A DNA stretch of 64,000 nt from Latrodectus hesperus (lineage: Eukaryota > Arthropoda > Arachnida > Araneae > Theridiidae), in contig CM075852.1 of the NCBI GenBank assembly GCA_037975125.1, positions 15,205,319 through 15,269,318 of the forward strand, written 5' to 3'. Made by a program: the position numbers and the translations under genes. Below the pieces are notes generated by a model. It saw only the letters and a list, made by a program, of their open reading frames with translations. It was not told where the DNA came from and searched no databases. Positions 1 through 13,914 of this stretch are shown piece by piece; within the stretch, counting starts at the first letter, position 1, and the number at the start of each line of letters is the position of its first letter.

Positions 1-1400
1 AGAAATTATTTGCAATATTAATACTAGTAGAAGGTTATGTTTTCATTGATTAAAATGATACTGATAAGATATCATTTACTGCACTTTACCTTTATTTTTA
101 TTTGTTGTGTGGGTAATTTAACTTTCATGTAAATAATTCAAATATTCTTCCTTTTATACTCTTAAAGAGAACATTTTGTAAAAGCGGTGATTATGTCAAT
201 TAAAATTTGATATAATTTTCAAATTAAACCTCAGATTTTAATTTGATTGCTATTTATAAGTTAAGAACATGAAATCAGAAAGAGAATTTTTAGTTTGCGT
301 TGATTTCATATTTTACATTTTAAAAGTTAATTTGTATTTTCAGATATTCATTTTCATATTTTAGAACTAAAAAATGAATTAATAGTTATTATTGAAATAA
401 TGCGTAATATATATTACTTTTAAATTATTTTTTTATCATTATTGAACAGAAAGTTATTTTGCGTAAGGATATATTTACTGAAAGAAATGTTTTAATGATT
501 AGTGATTTCTATTATTTTGTACAGTAAATTCTAAGTATTCGTTTATTGCTGATTTATGCAGGGATTCTAAGCTAGATACAAAATCGTTGCGACTTAGAAA
601 TTGCAATAAATGTAAAATATCGGAGGTATAATTTTCTAATTTTAAAATTTCATTTCATATTAATGTAACAAAAATAACTGTTCGAATGATCAAGTTTGTT
701 CCATTCCACATTTTTAAGAAACAGTTTATTGTTTGATATGAACTAATTTTACTTCAGTGGATACTTGTTTTTGCTTTACTTTCCTTAATTTATGCTCAAA
801 ATCTCTCATTCAAAAATAAATTCATTTATGTTAAGAATAATATAACTTAAAACTGTTTCTGTTTTATATTTCTTATGTAAATGTGTTTTAAGAACTTTAA
901 TATTACGTTCTGTAAAGAAATTAAATATATAAATAAATGGAATATATTACGAATATGTGTAAATTAAAAATTGATTATTAATAAGCATTTTGCCGATAAT
1001 ATAAAAAAGCTTTGTGATACAATAAAAGTACTCACTTTTATAATATAAGAAGTTAAATTTTCAGCTTAATATGTGTAAACGTATTTTTATTTATTGATGT
1101 TGATGCATTTTATGAATGGACGTTGAAAAAAATAGTCTGGATTCCAAACATTTTTTTATTTGCGATGGATGGTCGTCAGTTATCTCAATATTTCACAATA
1201 AAAGTGTTTTTTCCTTTCGCTCTGTTTATTTTATTATCTTATCGCATTTTCATGTAAATAAATGTTCTAGAAAAAGAAAATAAAATGAAAAAGGATTGCT
1301 TTTGTTTAGTGATTTTTTTCTAAACCTTTCCTTTATTATTTTTTTTATAAATTTACATCTTGTTTATAATAATAATGAATGAATAATCCAGATCGGAATT
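1..1400. other. AT-rich intergenic DNA
   Basis: Nothing recognised on either strand beyond simple AT-rich sequence. Confidence 0.7.
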
Positions 1401-1410
1401 CATCGAATAG

Positions 1411-1565
1411 GCTGTTGAATATATAGCCATTTGGTCTTCAGTTTAATAGTTCGTGGATTCGAAACCTATCTCGGGGCCTTTTATGCTTGTAGTCGTTCGG
1501 AATCTACTTTAAACTTTAATTACTTGTTTTGAAAGAAATGATCATTGGGCGACAAACAAACCAAA
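1411..1565 (+). repeat. tRNA-derived SINE, family 1, diverged copy
   Basis: Shares AGTTCGTGGATTCGAAACC (B box), GTCGTTCGGAATCTACTTTA and the GGGCGACAAACAAACCAAA tail with the copy at 58.7 kb. Confidence 0.75.
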
Positions 1566-1569
1566 TTTG

Positions 1570-4500
1570 AATACCACTTCTTTTAGGAAGACAAATGAAA
1601 ATTGTGGAACAGAATTATAATGTAAAAATTTCAACTAGGGCTGTGTCAACTTATGTAATCTAAAATAAAAAAAATACTTTCCCATTGTACACAGTAAAAA
1701 TATTTATTAATTTCGAAATCCCAATGATAGATGAACTTCATATTTTTTATTTTAAAATTTTAATTAAAAAATTGACGACTTTTAGTGCGCAATATATTGA
1801 TATTTTTAAGCGTTGTTATGTTTACTGATAAGTAGAACATTTTCTCATTTTTCTTAGGAAAGAAAATTGTAAACAACTCTTAGAGCTAAAAGCTTTGTAA
1901 ATTCACCATTTCGACCACAAAATCCTTAAAAAAATTTCAAAACAAAAGTAATTACTTTTTGGGATGGGGAAGTAGAATAATACATCTCTAAATTGTTATT
2001 CTGCTTCATTTAGTGAACTTGGTGAACTGCTTATTGAGCAAGATGCTCACTTTTTCAGATCTTGTGCGTGTGAATCGTGAGTTCACTCTTTGATTATCAA
2101 TCGTGAGCGATTTTCTTCATAGATCAAACAAATTTACAACAGAAGTATTGCAATTGTGACCCGTTTAAAGTTTTTACGTATCCTCTTCAAGTATTTTGAT
2201 CCTTATATATGAGTCATCCTAACATAAATTTGTCATCTGATTCAAAGGACATATGTCTTCCTTTTCGTGATAATCACCAGGATAGAATCCAATTATTTCC
2301 TCGTGACACGTTCTTAAAATATATTTATGTCCACCTCATTAGACTCAACAATTTAAGTGCTATGAAGTAAACGAGGGTTTAGTCTTCCTTAAATGTATTT
2401 TAAGAAAGCTGCGTCTATTATTTCTTGAATAAATTTCAGTTTTTATTTTTAACTTTATGCCTGTAAAAATATGTACAACTTGTAGTTTAGATTAATATTT
2501 GTGGACGAATTTCTAGAATTATAAAAATATCCAAATATCACGGCTCTTAAATTCTCGAATTTCGGAAATTCTTACTTTCGTATTCTTTTTTATACATTTA
2601 TTTAATTCACATACATTAAGATTACTCCAAAAGAACGCTTTTTTAACTAAGATTGTTTTGATGGCTATTTCTTTTTAAAAAATATAACAGTTAATAAACA
2701 ATATTAAATAAAAACTATGAATATAGTCATAATTAATCAATAACATAATATAAATGAATTAATCAGTTGCAAAATATAAATGTACTGTTATTTTTCACAA
2801 TAGTTTTGCTTAGTAACCATACGTATCAACGTTCCATGTGAATTGGCAAAAATATTAATCAAAAGACCATTTTTTTTTCAAATTTTTTAAATTGTTTTTA
2901 TGCTATTTGTGAAATATATTTCTGTGTCTTAGAATCGCTGTCTTTAGCCTTTTTTTAAACGAAGATTGTTTTGATGGTGGTTTTTTTTTATCCAAATTCT
3001 TATTATGAAAATTTAAAAAATACAACATGGTTTTTAAAAATTTTAATGAGCAACTGTTAACATTTAATTAAAAGTTCTAATTAATCATTTGCAGGAAATA
3101 GATGTGTGATTAATTTTCACGATATTCTTTCTTGGTAATCTTTTTCATCAACGATTCCAGGTAAAGATGTAATTTACTAGCAATCAAAATAAAAAAAATT
3201 TTTAAATGTTCCAAATAATTTCAAACTGTTCCAATTGTTATGCTGTTTGTAATGCAATACATCCATCTTAAAAACGCAATATTTTTGGCGGTAATTGTTA
3301 CAATCCATGCATGCAACTAAAGTTTATAAAAATTAAGAATTGCGGCTAAATTTATTAAAAAAAAATTTGCATTTGTTTATAATTACCATTATATTTATAA
3401 TTTTAATACTCAGAAATAAAGGTAATTTTATATTCATTCTAGTATTCTTTTGGTGACAATATTTTGCAATTAAATTAAATTCTTACTTGAACTTTGCTCC
3501 TCATTTTGCTTTTGGAAGAATTTTACTTCCCACTCAGATTGCTCTATTGTGAAAAAACGATTCAATCTTAAGGGGTAATTTTATATTTATTTCATTAATC
3601 GCTTAGTGCAAACAGCAGTCGATATAATTCACTTGCTCCTGTTTGATATTTGATTAGAATTTTACTTCTCGGATTGCTTGTTTCAAGTAAGACACTTGCA
3701 AACCAGTTTTGTTCATTTACCTGCGACCGAAACAGTGGTGCAATTATTTTTAATATTCCGACTTCCGGCTGGGAAACTATTGTTCTGCATTGTCTCATCG
3801 GGTAATTCCCCTCGACATTAAGCAGCCCTTTGGATAAGAATAAGAAGTCGGGGTCTGGAAACCATGACACCGTGTTCTAAAATTGTTCGCTGATCGTTAT
3901 GAGTGTACAGTGATCGCATTCAGTTTTAACTGCATTTTGCACAACTACTTACATTAAAAAAATCGCACAAAGTAAATTTATAATTAAATTTAAATTTCTT
4001 TCTTAATTACATCATTTTGAGATACTAAATTCAAATTTCACCCTATGATCAATTATGATTTCCTTATAGGTTAATTCAAATATTTGTCAAGTTTATAAAT
4101 GTTATCTTCATAAATTTTTCGTTACAATTTAGAATAATTAAGTCAGCATTCAATTTATTATTGTGGAATATTCTGTAAATTGAAATTATCTACACACAAT
4201 ACTTCCCATCTATAAATCACTTGTACGATGATAATAATGCTATTTCTTCGGTTTTGTGCTGATAATATTAAAATTAGGACCAAATGATTTATTGATACTT
4301 CATGAGCGATTTTTTAAAGAAACTTGACGCTACGTATTTACATATTCAACTTTTTTAAGTTCACGTTTTATTGGCGCTGTCATTTAACTTCAAATTCTTA
4401 TCAATCAATCAATAGATCAAGGCTTTAAATGCATTTATAATATTTTTCCTACTATATTTATAGTTTTAAAAATAAGTGAAAAATTAAGCTTTTCAACCTA

Positions 4501-7500
4501 TATTACTTTTTATGTTGTAAGTATAAAATCCAATTTTTATATTTGTGTTCAATATCTTTAAATAGATTACAAAAAAGAAAAATAAATAGAAATTTGTGAT
4601 GAAAAAATAGCTAAATAAAATATTTTGAGATTGTCAAGTTTTTCTACAGACTTTAAATTTTAAGAAATGAACTTCTTGGAATCATTCATCCATTACAAGT
4701 ATAAAAAGCGAAATCACAATTCAATCGTAGGAATTTAAAATTTGTATCTTTTGAGTTCTGAACCTTAAAAATGAACATCATTCATATGCTTCATAATGAA
4801 GCAATCGATAAGTATTTTTATTTCGGTACATTTTACGTCACTTTTGTAAAGAAACTTTTTTTTTCACTTTGACGCCTTATCATTCTAAAGTGAAATCACT
4901 TTGATTCCAATGTCCTTTATTCCGTCTTAACAGTTATTTATGTAATCAAAACTAAATAAAATAACACCTCTCACACACACACAATATTAAGAAAAGTTAA
5001 AAGAATTTCTTAACAATTTATTATCAAAATTACTGCATTTTAGTAAAGGTTCAAAATGTTTTTTTTCCGGATTGCTTTATTGTGTTGCTTTATTTCTTCA
5101 AAAACAATGAAAAATGGCAGATGTTATAGTAGTTAAAAAATCATGAATTAAGCACCCATTTGTTGGCATTTATTGGATCATTTTCTTGCAATAATTCGCA
5201 AAATAATGTATTAAATTTGATTAAATAAAATCTCATGAAGAAAGATACATTTTATTGTTTGTTGAATAAGTTTATCGTAAATATTTATGGGACGGTTTAT
5301 GATATCAATTTAAATACATTGCAAAAGCTTAAAGTATGATATACCATGCTGCATGATGTAGATATTTTGGTTATACAAACCGAAAACGGATTCTTGTCAC
5401 TTAATGCGATCCTGTTGGAATTTGTGTGTGAGCCCTATATTACTGTTAAATTGTCTTTTTTTAATGTTTTGAATTCTAAATTTATGGGTGCAGAATCATA
5501 AGAATGTATTGCAGCTAATAAAATTTACATATGATGCCAGATTTAAAAAGAATATTAATAGTCCAGAATAATAGTGCAAAAGTATTGTTTAAAAATGATC
5601 GGCCATAAAATCATTAAGAATTCTAAAAATTATTTCTGCAAAATCACATCATAATAGAAATACTTAGATTATAGAAAAGGAAAAAGTAGACAATATCATG
5701 AATAATTGATTTTTAATTGACTTTATTGCTTTTCAATTAATTATTTTTATTTCCAGTAATACTAAATGTCCGTTCCAAAGCAATGATTTTTACTTGCGTC
5801 TACTGAAAACTATTTTTTTTGTACTGTTTTATATGTAAAAACTCGTGTATTAAATCATTGTCTTGAATTCGTTGCCAGTATTCAAATATTTACAAAAAAA
5901 TTGTTTCAGGAAAATGTTGTGTAATGTGGATAAAATTGTGCTGCTAAGAAATATTTCAATGTAAAAATCTAGAAAATTATTGTTTTGCTTCTGAATCGTA
6001 GCTAAATATTGTTCTTTGTGCACATAAAGTACGTAAGTCATTAACATAAAATACAAAATTTCTTTGTTTTACTATAAAGGAAAAAATTCTGATTGCATGT
6101 CAACAAATGCTCAATTTAGCAAGCACATCCCATGGTATTCCAAACATGGTGTAAAGATCTTTCATTATAACAAACAATTAGTACATTATGATATAATTCA
6201 GCAATTATTTCAAATATATATAATATCGTAACACCTTCAAATCATTAATAACATTTACCGTACTATGATGTTACATTATATGATTTTAAAAAGGGTAATC
6301 GAGTTTCACTGACCAGTGGAACTCCATTTCATTTGTATCATGCAATGCACATTCAGATCAAAACCGAATCATTTTGTGAAGCGCCATCTCTTGGCAAGAT
6401 TACAAACTAAGATAATAGGAATAAAAAATATCACGTGCTATGTTTATACGTATTTGAATGTGTATACAATTGTATATTTGTAACAGTATTGAATTATTGT
6501 AAATATGGTATATATAATAATGAATAAATTTTCTATGCCCTTGAGGAATGCAGCTGCATAATCAGAATTAAAATTAATCAAACTATTTAATTGTAATTAA
6601 ATATAAATCAGACTTAAACTATTTAGTGATAAAAAAATAGCTTGAACGTTTTTAAATTTCTGCATTGCCATAAAGTGTAATTTAGTGGAGCAGGATTTTG
6701 TTGCGAATTATCGATTACTGGAATATTATTTAATTTACTAAAACTATTTATGCGCGCTGTATTACTTAAATTGCTTTAGTTTTATATTATTGCACAATTG
6801 GAATATCAAAAATATACATAAAGAAATTATACAAGTTATGCAAAAATATATTAAAATGTAAAAAATTTGTTTAATTTTTTTCAAATTTACTATTTTTACA
6901 GTATTACTATCCTTATATTCGAAATAAAATTATATCAAAACTGACCGTCACTTTTAAGATTTTAACAAAATAATACATTTAAATTTAAGAAAACTAAGGC
7001 AAATTTTGAAATAGTTTCATCAATTGAGCTGCTTTCGATTCGATGATCACGTACGGCTAAATTATTATTTCGGTCTATCAAAAATTTTGGATTACTAAAA
7101 TCGGTGAAAAAGAAGTACGTATAATATATTTTGAAGGTATAAAAAAGTTGCGTGGATGCTTAGTATGCATAAATATAAAGATATGGGATATTTTTATATT
7201 ACACACAAGTTTTATTATATTTTATCCAATATTAATTTCTTTCTCCTATTTTAGTTAAAAATTCGATTCCAATTAAAACGCAGGCATTTGTAGGGGTTTG
7301 GGATTCATTTTTAATAATAGATGCATGTGAATAAGTCCTCTTCTCTAAAAAGTGATCCTGGAACCAAAACTTCCGTTGTTATTCAGTGGGAATATTTATT
7401 ATTTGATGTTCTTACATTTGAAATTAAGTGCATAATCATAATATGACATTGTAAAAAATTGTAACTGGTAATTGTATTTTTATTAATTAGAACAAATTCT

Positions 7501-8910
7501 GACTTTTGTTATTAATTTCTTATTAAAAAAAGTACAATTATTTATTGTTTTTATTTTTGTGTTGGAGTATTCCAATTATAAGAATTAATTTTCTGATTTC
7601 ATGATTTATCGCTTTAAACAAACTTCATTTTACGTGTGGCTCAATAAACCAAATCAAAATTACTTTTGATAACAGATGATGGGATTTAGTTATGATAAGT
7701 TATATTGCAAGAGGTTGATTCGCCGAGTCACATGTTCCAGCCATCTCTGACCAACTTGGCAAGGGACAAAAATACCATTATACCAATTAACATTCTCAAA
7801 CAATCTGTTTTGAACTGATTTATGAAGCATATTTTTTGAAAAGAAAAAATTCTCACATTTTTTTCAATGAAAAAAACTGTTCCTCCACTTCCCAAGATAA
7901 GATTTTTAAATTAGACTTTAAATTGCATTTTTCAAATAAGCAACATATTGAACAATACAATTTTACGCATTCAAAATTCAGTTATAAGTCAAGACAAGAA
8001 ATAATGAATTAAATTCAATTTTTTTACGTTTCTTGAAATAAAATTTATATAAACAATAGTATTGAAGATTTTGCGTGTACATTTTATTTGCAAATTATTT
8101 TAATTTGTGGATATCTGAAGACACGTTTCTAGGATTATTCTTATTTACTAGAGACTGGACGAGAATCGAATAGATTATTTTACTATAGATTAAACGGTAG
8201 GTCCCGCTAAATAGTATAGTAATTGGTAGTTATGAGGCACACACAATAAATAGTAAGTTCTATTGAAGTTAATATATAATTTTGTTTATTTTAATCTGTA
8301 TAAAAATATAAAGTGCTTAAAATCTATATCTTGCTTGAAATTTTGAATATTCAATTCTGAAGTCTTGAGAGTTAAGATTTTGAATACTGAAAAGAAAATG
8401 CCTTCAAAATAAAAAAGATGAAGCAATTGTGAATTCAAATATCTAATTATAAAATGAATGCTTATGATTAATATTTTTATTATTTTTTTGTAGTACAAAT
8501 ACCATGAACGAATTTATTCATTCAACATACAGAAATATGTAGAAATGTGAGTTAAGAATTTTGAATATGTATATAAAGTTTAACATTTATATTTTAGAGG
8601 AAAAATGCACTTGTTTTAAAAGTTTTTCAAATACATTTTTTTTTTGTATTCTAAAGCTTCAAATTGTGATTCCTATATTAATATTGAGTACATAATGGAA
8701 CAAAACGTTAAGAGAATGCAGAGAAAGAATTTTTATGTATCTATATTGATTAAAAACTTAATAAAAAATTTATTATTTTATTACCTATGGCTTTGCTTCA
8801 CTTGAAATATAAACTTTTTTTAATACTTTATTACTGATTATTCATTTGTTAAAATCGATAATGAAACATTAAAAACATTTCATAAACAAAATGCATGTCT
8901 GAAGATAATA
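1570..8910. other. AT-rich intergenic DNA without recognisable genes
   Basis: Short open frames at 5,850-6,056 and 8,286-8,498 are Phe/Ile/Tyr/Asn-rich translations of AT-rich DNA. The only distinct spots are the 91-codon frame at 3.6-3.9 kb and a GCGCCATCTCTTGG motif at 6,381-6,394. Confidence 0.65.
3595..3870 (-). other. Open reading frame of 91 codons, unknown, doubtful
   Basis: Less AT-rich than its surroundings, with a TTTCCAG acceptor-like site near its start and a CGCAGGTAAAT donor-like site inside. The product (for example VSQPEVGILKIIAPLFRSQV) matches nothing I know. Could be an exon of a gene outside the window, a repeat relic or chance. Confidence 0.18.
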
Positions 8911-8912
8911 CA

Positions 8913-8930
8913 CAAAAAAAAAAAAAAAAA
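8913..8930. repeat. Poly-A run
   Basis: About 18 A followed by a GC-richer stretch (8,935-9,030) that includes GGGTTCAAC, a weak B-box look-alike. Possibly the edge of an old retroposed repeat; class not recognised. Confidence 0.4.
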
Positions 8931-8935
8931 ATCAT

Positions 8936-11900
8936 CCATGGTAACTGGGATAGAAGCTCATCCTGAGACAAGGGTTCAACTTCTATGGTCCACGAGTTGA
9001 CACCATTAGCTACGCTACAATGAAAATGTAATTATTCCAATTTCGCAGCAGCTTTGAAAGAGAACGTGATGTCGATTCTTACATGAAAGTTCATGTCATT
9101 GTGTTTGCAAAAGTGAGTGGTTTTGTGTTGTTTAACAGCTGTGATTAGCTGTGGTTCTCTTTGTTCGTATATGGTGTGAATGAGTTGATAACAGTTCATA
9201 TTTACCCACTACGGTATATTGTGTAGAGCAGTTCTTCTGAAGTTCCATACTTGTTTTTGCTTCCTGACGCCCACGCGTTTACTTCAAATTTATCTATAAT
9301 AACGTCACAAATTATCCATATTCAAATAGGTGTTTTGTAATCGAAGTGAAAGTGTATTTTATTTTACTAAATCGCGGGATGTTGTAGAAAAAAATTCAAA
9401 ACGGCCCTTTTTAATTTATTAAATATATAAATAACAAAAGTCAATATTCATAACTTCATGTGCATCGAAATATGATGATGTAATGCCATTAAATATTTAA
9501 TATATTGTTTCGTTCGTTTATATTTGATTAATGATTAAAAATATCTTGGAATTTGATCTCTCATGTTTTAATTACAATTTTTAAGAATTCGCTTTCATTA
9601 ACAAGAGCTAAAAGCTGCTTCTTCGGTATGGTAACACTGAGCATTTCTCTTAGTTTAACTTTCATTAGCTAATAAAACCTATAGAAGCAACCTGTTTCAC
9701 TTTCAATCGCTTTCAAAGATTTTAACGATTCAAGTGATTGACATTAGCAGCCCCTTTAAATCAATTAATTTTATGTATAGGGCGAAATAAAAACATAAAT
9801 TAATTTGTAAAAGAGTAAAGCATAAAGAATGATTAAAATCGAAATTGAATGATAGTTTGGCTGTTCTAAACTGAAGAGTAAAGCATACAAAAATAAGGTA
9901 ATGAATTGGCAACAAATAAACAAGTTCAGTGGTTCAATGTTACAAATGACAATGAACTTTGCATGTTGCGTTTATGGGTATTCAGCTTTGTATGTTTAAA
10001 TTTCCTTGCATAAAGAAAGTAGGTATAAATGAAAATGATTGACGTTACAAATGCTAAGATACTTGATGTCAAAAAATTTCTATTAATGAATGAAGTTAAT
10101 CTAGTTATATTTTATTTAGTGAAAATCAAAAAATCTATTACCTAGCGAATGGGCTACTTAACGATTTGTGGTGAATTATTAAGTCTACTCTCACCTGGTA
10201 TGGGGATAGGAATCTGCTTTTGTATTATCCCACTCGAATGTATCCACGTGGAAGAGAAATAGCCATTGAGAAACAAACAAAATAACTAGAAACAAATGCA
10301 TGTTTTAATAATTCGAGAATTCGTTTCACATTTTTATTTATAATATTCACACTTGTAAAACCGTATTGAAATGAAAACATTCGTCACAATGATTTCTGAA
10401 TGAATTACAGTGTGTATAGGATGACTACGCCCACAAAGGGGACGATCCATAAATAATTGGTCTCACGGACTCCCAAATGGTTGATCCTAGGTGCTGGCGA
10501 CCACAGTAACTTGCATTGCAAGTCGAAATGCATGGCATTCTCTGTAATTTATGCGGCATTGATGATTGATGGAATTGATTCATACAAGGGAAGAAATAAA
10601 ACGAATTTTTGATCGCTGAATTTATTTTGAAATTTTTCATTAATCATTTGATAGAACGTACTTCTGAAGTGTTCTAAGGTACCACGGAACACTTATATAT
10701 GTATATGTTTAGAATTTTTTACTTTTTATAGAAAGAAATACTTACTTCATGATACAAAGTAGGTATTTCTTTCTTTTTTATTGATCATAATTTTAATCTT
10801 CATTAATGCTTATAATCCTCAAAGTCATAATATGCTTATGATGACTTTGAGGATTGGAAAATAAAGTTCTTATTAGTTGGAATTATAACTAATGAAGACA
10901 ATAACTTATTTACATTCAAACTAACTTTGTAAGTTTTTTTTTCTTTGGCCGATACCGATACTTTTAATAAATACTTTTCATTGCAAGTATTTTTACAGCT
11001 CGAGAAAACGTTAAAAAAATTCTTTCATATTATTGCTATGTAAAATAAATAACATTGGAAAATGGGAGCTAAAGTTCAATAAGTTTGTAGGACACAGTAA
11101 ATGATTTTAATATTTTTTGTAAAACACTGCTATTTTCTTGTATTATGCAAGAAATAATCAAAATAGGATGATGTTTGAAAGACTAAACTATTTTATATCA
11201 ATGACCAACATAATTTCATTTTCCTTGTTTATTAAAATATTCCATGTTATAAAAATATTCAATTTAACTAGAAATCAAACTTGTTTTTATTTTTAGCTTA
11301 CTCGTTGTTTTCGAAAGATAATGCTTGTGTTTTTAATTTTCATTTGTAAACAACTCATCTAAAGATTTTCTTACAAGAAATTTTAAATTAGATTCTGTGT
11401 ATGCAATTAACTTTTTAAAAATATTTTTTAAATAGCTGTAACACTAGCTTAGTAGCCATAATAATATAATAGGACAGTTTATGAAAATACGAATCCTTCA
11501 TGCAACAGTAATTAAATATTTTAATCATAGAATGGTTGAAGTCTTGAAAAAAATATTTAAATATTTTGCTGACGGGGAAAAAATGACAAAAATCTACTGA
11601 AGCATATCCATGAGAAACAGATGGAATGGACATAATTTTTTCTCTGCCCTCATTTTGAGGTAAACAAGACATTTTTAGTTGGATTCTTTTGTAAACAACT
11701 AGCACACTGTAACCGCATTGAGAAAAAGGAAAAAAAAATTAATAACTATACGTGTACATAACGATTTATTTTATTATAATGAATCTGAAAGAAAAAAGCT
11801 TTAATTCTCAGGTGAAGATAAAAAAAACAAGAAATATTCTTTTTTTTTTCACGTTTACCTAAAATTTTATTTCAGTAAAAAAATATTATTTTCATACCTT

Positions 11901-12050
11901 CATGTGCCTTGTACACAAACTTATTTGAACCTTAAAAAACGTTCTGTACCAGAATTTGCCAATCCTTTTTTCATGTCATAAAGAACCACTTACATTGTAT
12001 TTAAATTTTATTTATTTTTTATTTTGATTTCATATTAATTGTTGTATAGT
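8936..12050. other. Intergenic DNA with patches of higher GC, no gene recognised
   Basis: Patches at 8,935-9,270 and 10,420-10,600 have less AT-rich sequence, possibly old repeats. Frames at 9,730-9,915, 10,425-10,640 and 11,415-11,705 have no recognisable domain. Confidence 0.55.
10731..10855. repeat. Two adjacent hairpins
   Basis: First: arms 10,731-10,747 and 10,757-10,773 pair at 16 of 17 positions (GAAAGAAATACTTACTT). Second: arms 10,814-10,828 and 10,841-10,855 are perfect (AATCCTCAAAGTCAT) with a 12-nt loop. No coding context. Confidence 0.85.
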
Positions 12051-12054
12051 GTAA

Positions 12055-12057
<3 letters not shown>

Positions 12058-12128
<71 letters not shown>
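12058..12128. repeat. (TA)n microsatellite, 71 bp
   Basis: Uninterrupted TA repeat just left of the 781-bp Tc1-like element. The frame reading IYIYIY at 12,039-12,224 is caused by this tract and is not a gene. Confidence 0.97.
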
Positions 12129-12132
<4 letters not shown>

Positions 12133-12156
12133 AAAGAACTTATAGGATAGCAATTA

Positions 12157-12937
12157 CACTACTGGTCACCAAAATTGCGACACCAAAAAAGACAAGAGAT
12201 ATCACAACAAAATTTATTTTCTAGATCACATGTTGACCCAGTATCAAATGATTAAATTTATAGACTTCTGTGAAGTGTGATTCCTGCCAAAATCAGTAGA
12301 TAGAGTAGCCACCGTTGTTGGAGATCACCGCTGCCACACGCCTCGGCATTGATTCAAAGAGTATTTGGATGTGTTCTTGGGGTACAGCAGACCAAGCAGC
12401 TTCCACATGTTGCCAAAGTTGATCTGGTGTGGCAGCTGGGGATGTAATCTGGGTCAATCTTTGAGCAACCATGGTCCATGTGTTTTCTAGCGCGAAAGAT
12501 CCGGAGAGCGAGTCGGGCAGGGAAGCCATTTCATCTGGCAATGGACGAAGAACCCTTGAACAATGCCTGCCACGTGTGGTCGCGCATTATCCTGTTGATA
12601 TATGGCTGTGGGCAATCCCTAAAGGTGTGAGGAAGGACAACTGGCTCCAACACCTAAAGAGATGTAGCGCTGGCTGTTTAAAGCACCGGCAATGCGTACT
12701 GGAGGAGAGCGAGAGTAATATCCGCCCCATGTCATAATACCCAGTGCCCAATTGCTGAACTTGAAATCGCCGGAATCTCCAAGCCTTAAATAGCGCTTTG
12801 AAGTGGTGCCACAGGCGCGCGTGATGTGCGTCTGCGCTGAAATCATTTGCTTACCTCATTTCCGCTAATGCATGCTGTAAGTTTCATGTTATTTGCATGC
12901 TTCGATCACGGTGTTGCATTTGCGGTGGCCAGCAGTG
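12157..12937 (-). mobile_element. Internally deleted, decayed Tc1-like element (781 bp)
   Basis: Inverted ends match at 22 of 28 positions (left CACTACTGGTCACC, right as reverse complement CACTGCTGGCCACC) and TA duplications flank them (12,155-12,156 and 12,938-12,939). On the minus strand 12,541-12,293 encodes the C-terminal third of a transposase: MVAQRLTQI, then DQLWQHVEAAWSAVPQEHIQ and MPRRVAAVISNNGGY. Just upstream, out of frame, SNWALGIMTWGGYYSRSP recalls the middle of the same protein. The catalytic D of the SPDLSPIE box is lost. It is a second Tc1 lineage, distinct from the one at 46.9 kb. Confidence 0.85.
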
Positions 12938-12939
12938 TA

Positions 12940-13435
12940 CTTTCAGCTGTTGCCAGTAACTCGCGAACAAATCAATCTAAACATGTCAACACCACGAACT
13001 TTTCTACACAAACTCAACTTTATTATAATCTAATAATAACACCCAATTTTCAGTGTGGAAGGTTCCTGGTTCGAACCTAACCATTTTCTGAATAATAAGT
13101 GAATGTTTGACACCACCAGTTTAACGAATAAAAGTGTCACATCATCCGCAAGTGTTTAGCATTTCGGAGGAACTTCTCATAGATAGTAGACCGTATATAT
13201 AAACGGAAAATTCTCAGTACTTACCCGTTAGATGTGCATGTAGTAAGTTGAAGTACAACATTTATATACCATTGCTTTAGAAGCTGGTATCGAACATCGA
13301 GAAGTGTGGTTCTAACACGGGGCCATAGAGAGCCTTATCGATGAATGCTGCGTTTCTGCTTCTTTTGTAAAACTCATATCAGTTTTATAGGCTATTCATT
13401 GTATTCAGTTGTTGTCGTGTGCCAGCGAGGCTGGC
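12940..13435. other. Intergenic, unclassified repeat-like sequence
   Basis: Moderately GC-rich; contains CCTGGTTCGAACCTAACC near 13,060, a B-box look-alike without a convincing tRNA head. No gene recognised. Confidence 0.4.
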
Positions 13436-13439
13436 AATA

Positions 13440-13680
13440 TGGGGTGCGCTGCTCCACTTTTTCAACTGAACCTTATTTTGGTGTGGAGTCTGACTTCCTC
13501 AGTACACACGTGCCATAGGTACCTGTTTATAGGGTAGGCAACCATTCACTCCACATTCATACAAGGAAAGGACAAAGACAGGATAGAGAAAGTACATCCA
13601 TGCCCGAACCGGGATTCGAACCCAGGACCTCCATATCCACAGTCAGACACGCTGACCACTAGACAAGTTACGCGACATGG
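13440..13680 (-). repeat. tRNA-derived SINE, family 2, diverged tail
   Basis: On the minus strand the head is very tRNA-like (GTCTAGTGGTCAGCGTGTCT; B box GGGTTCGAATCCCGGTTCGG), followed by TACCCTATAAACAGG. The body beyond about 13,530 is only weakly similar to the other family 2 copies. Confidence 0.75.
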
Positions 13681-13914
13681 TATTCAGTGAAAACCGCTGT
13701 ATGATTCAATAATTTTAAACACAGAGTTAAAATACATGGCAGCCCGAAAAAATAACATTTAAATGGAGAAATTAGAGTAAAAAATGTTAACACATCATGA
13801 AAAATAAGTGTAAAATGAAATTATAAAATACTTGTTGGAAAAAATCTTCTCTTAGGTAATGCGGAATTTCAATGAATACGTTAACGATTGTCATTTCATG
13901 TAATCGTTATAGAC

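Noticed and set aside
10425..10640. 71-codon minus-strand frame in a GC-richer patch
   Set aside because: No family match or splice signals; more likely an old repeat.
11415..11705. 96-codon minus-strand frame
   Set aside because: Composition follows local AT content, no domain or splice context; likely chance.
12039..12224. Open frame rich in Ile-Tyr
   Set aside because: Pure translation of the (TA)n microsatellite.
13600..13677. tRNA gene on the minus strand
   Set aside because: Very tRNA-like, but the arms do not close properly and the downstream sequence belongs to SINE family 2.
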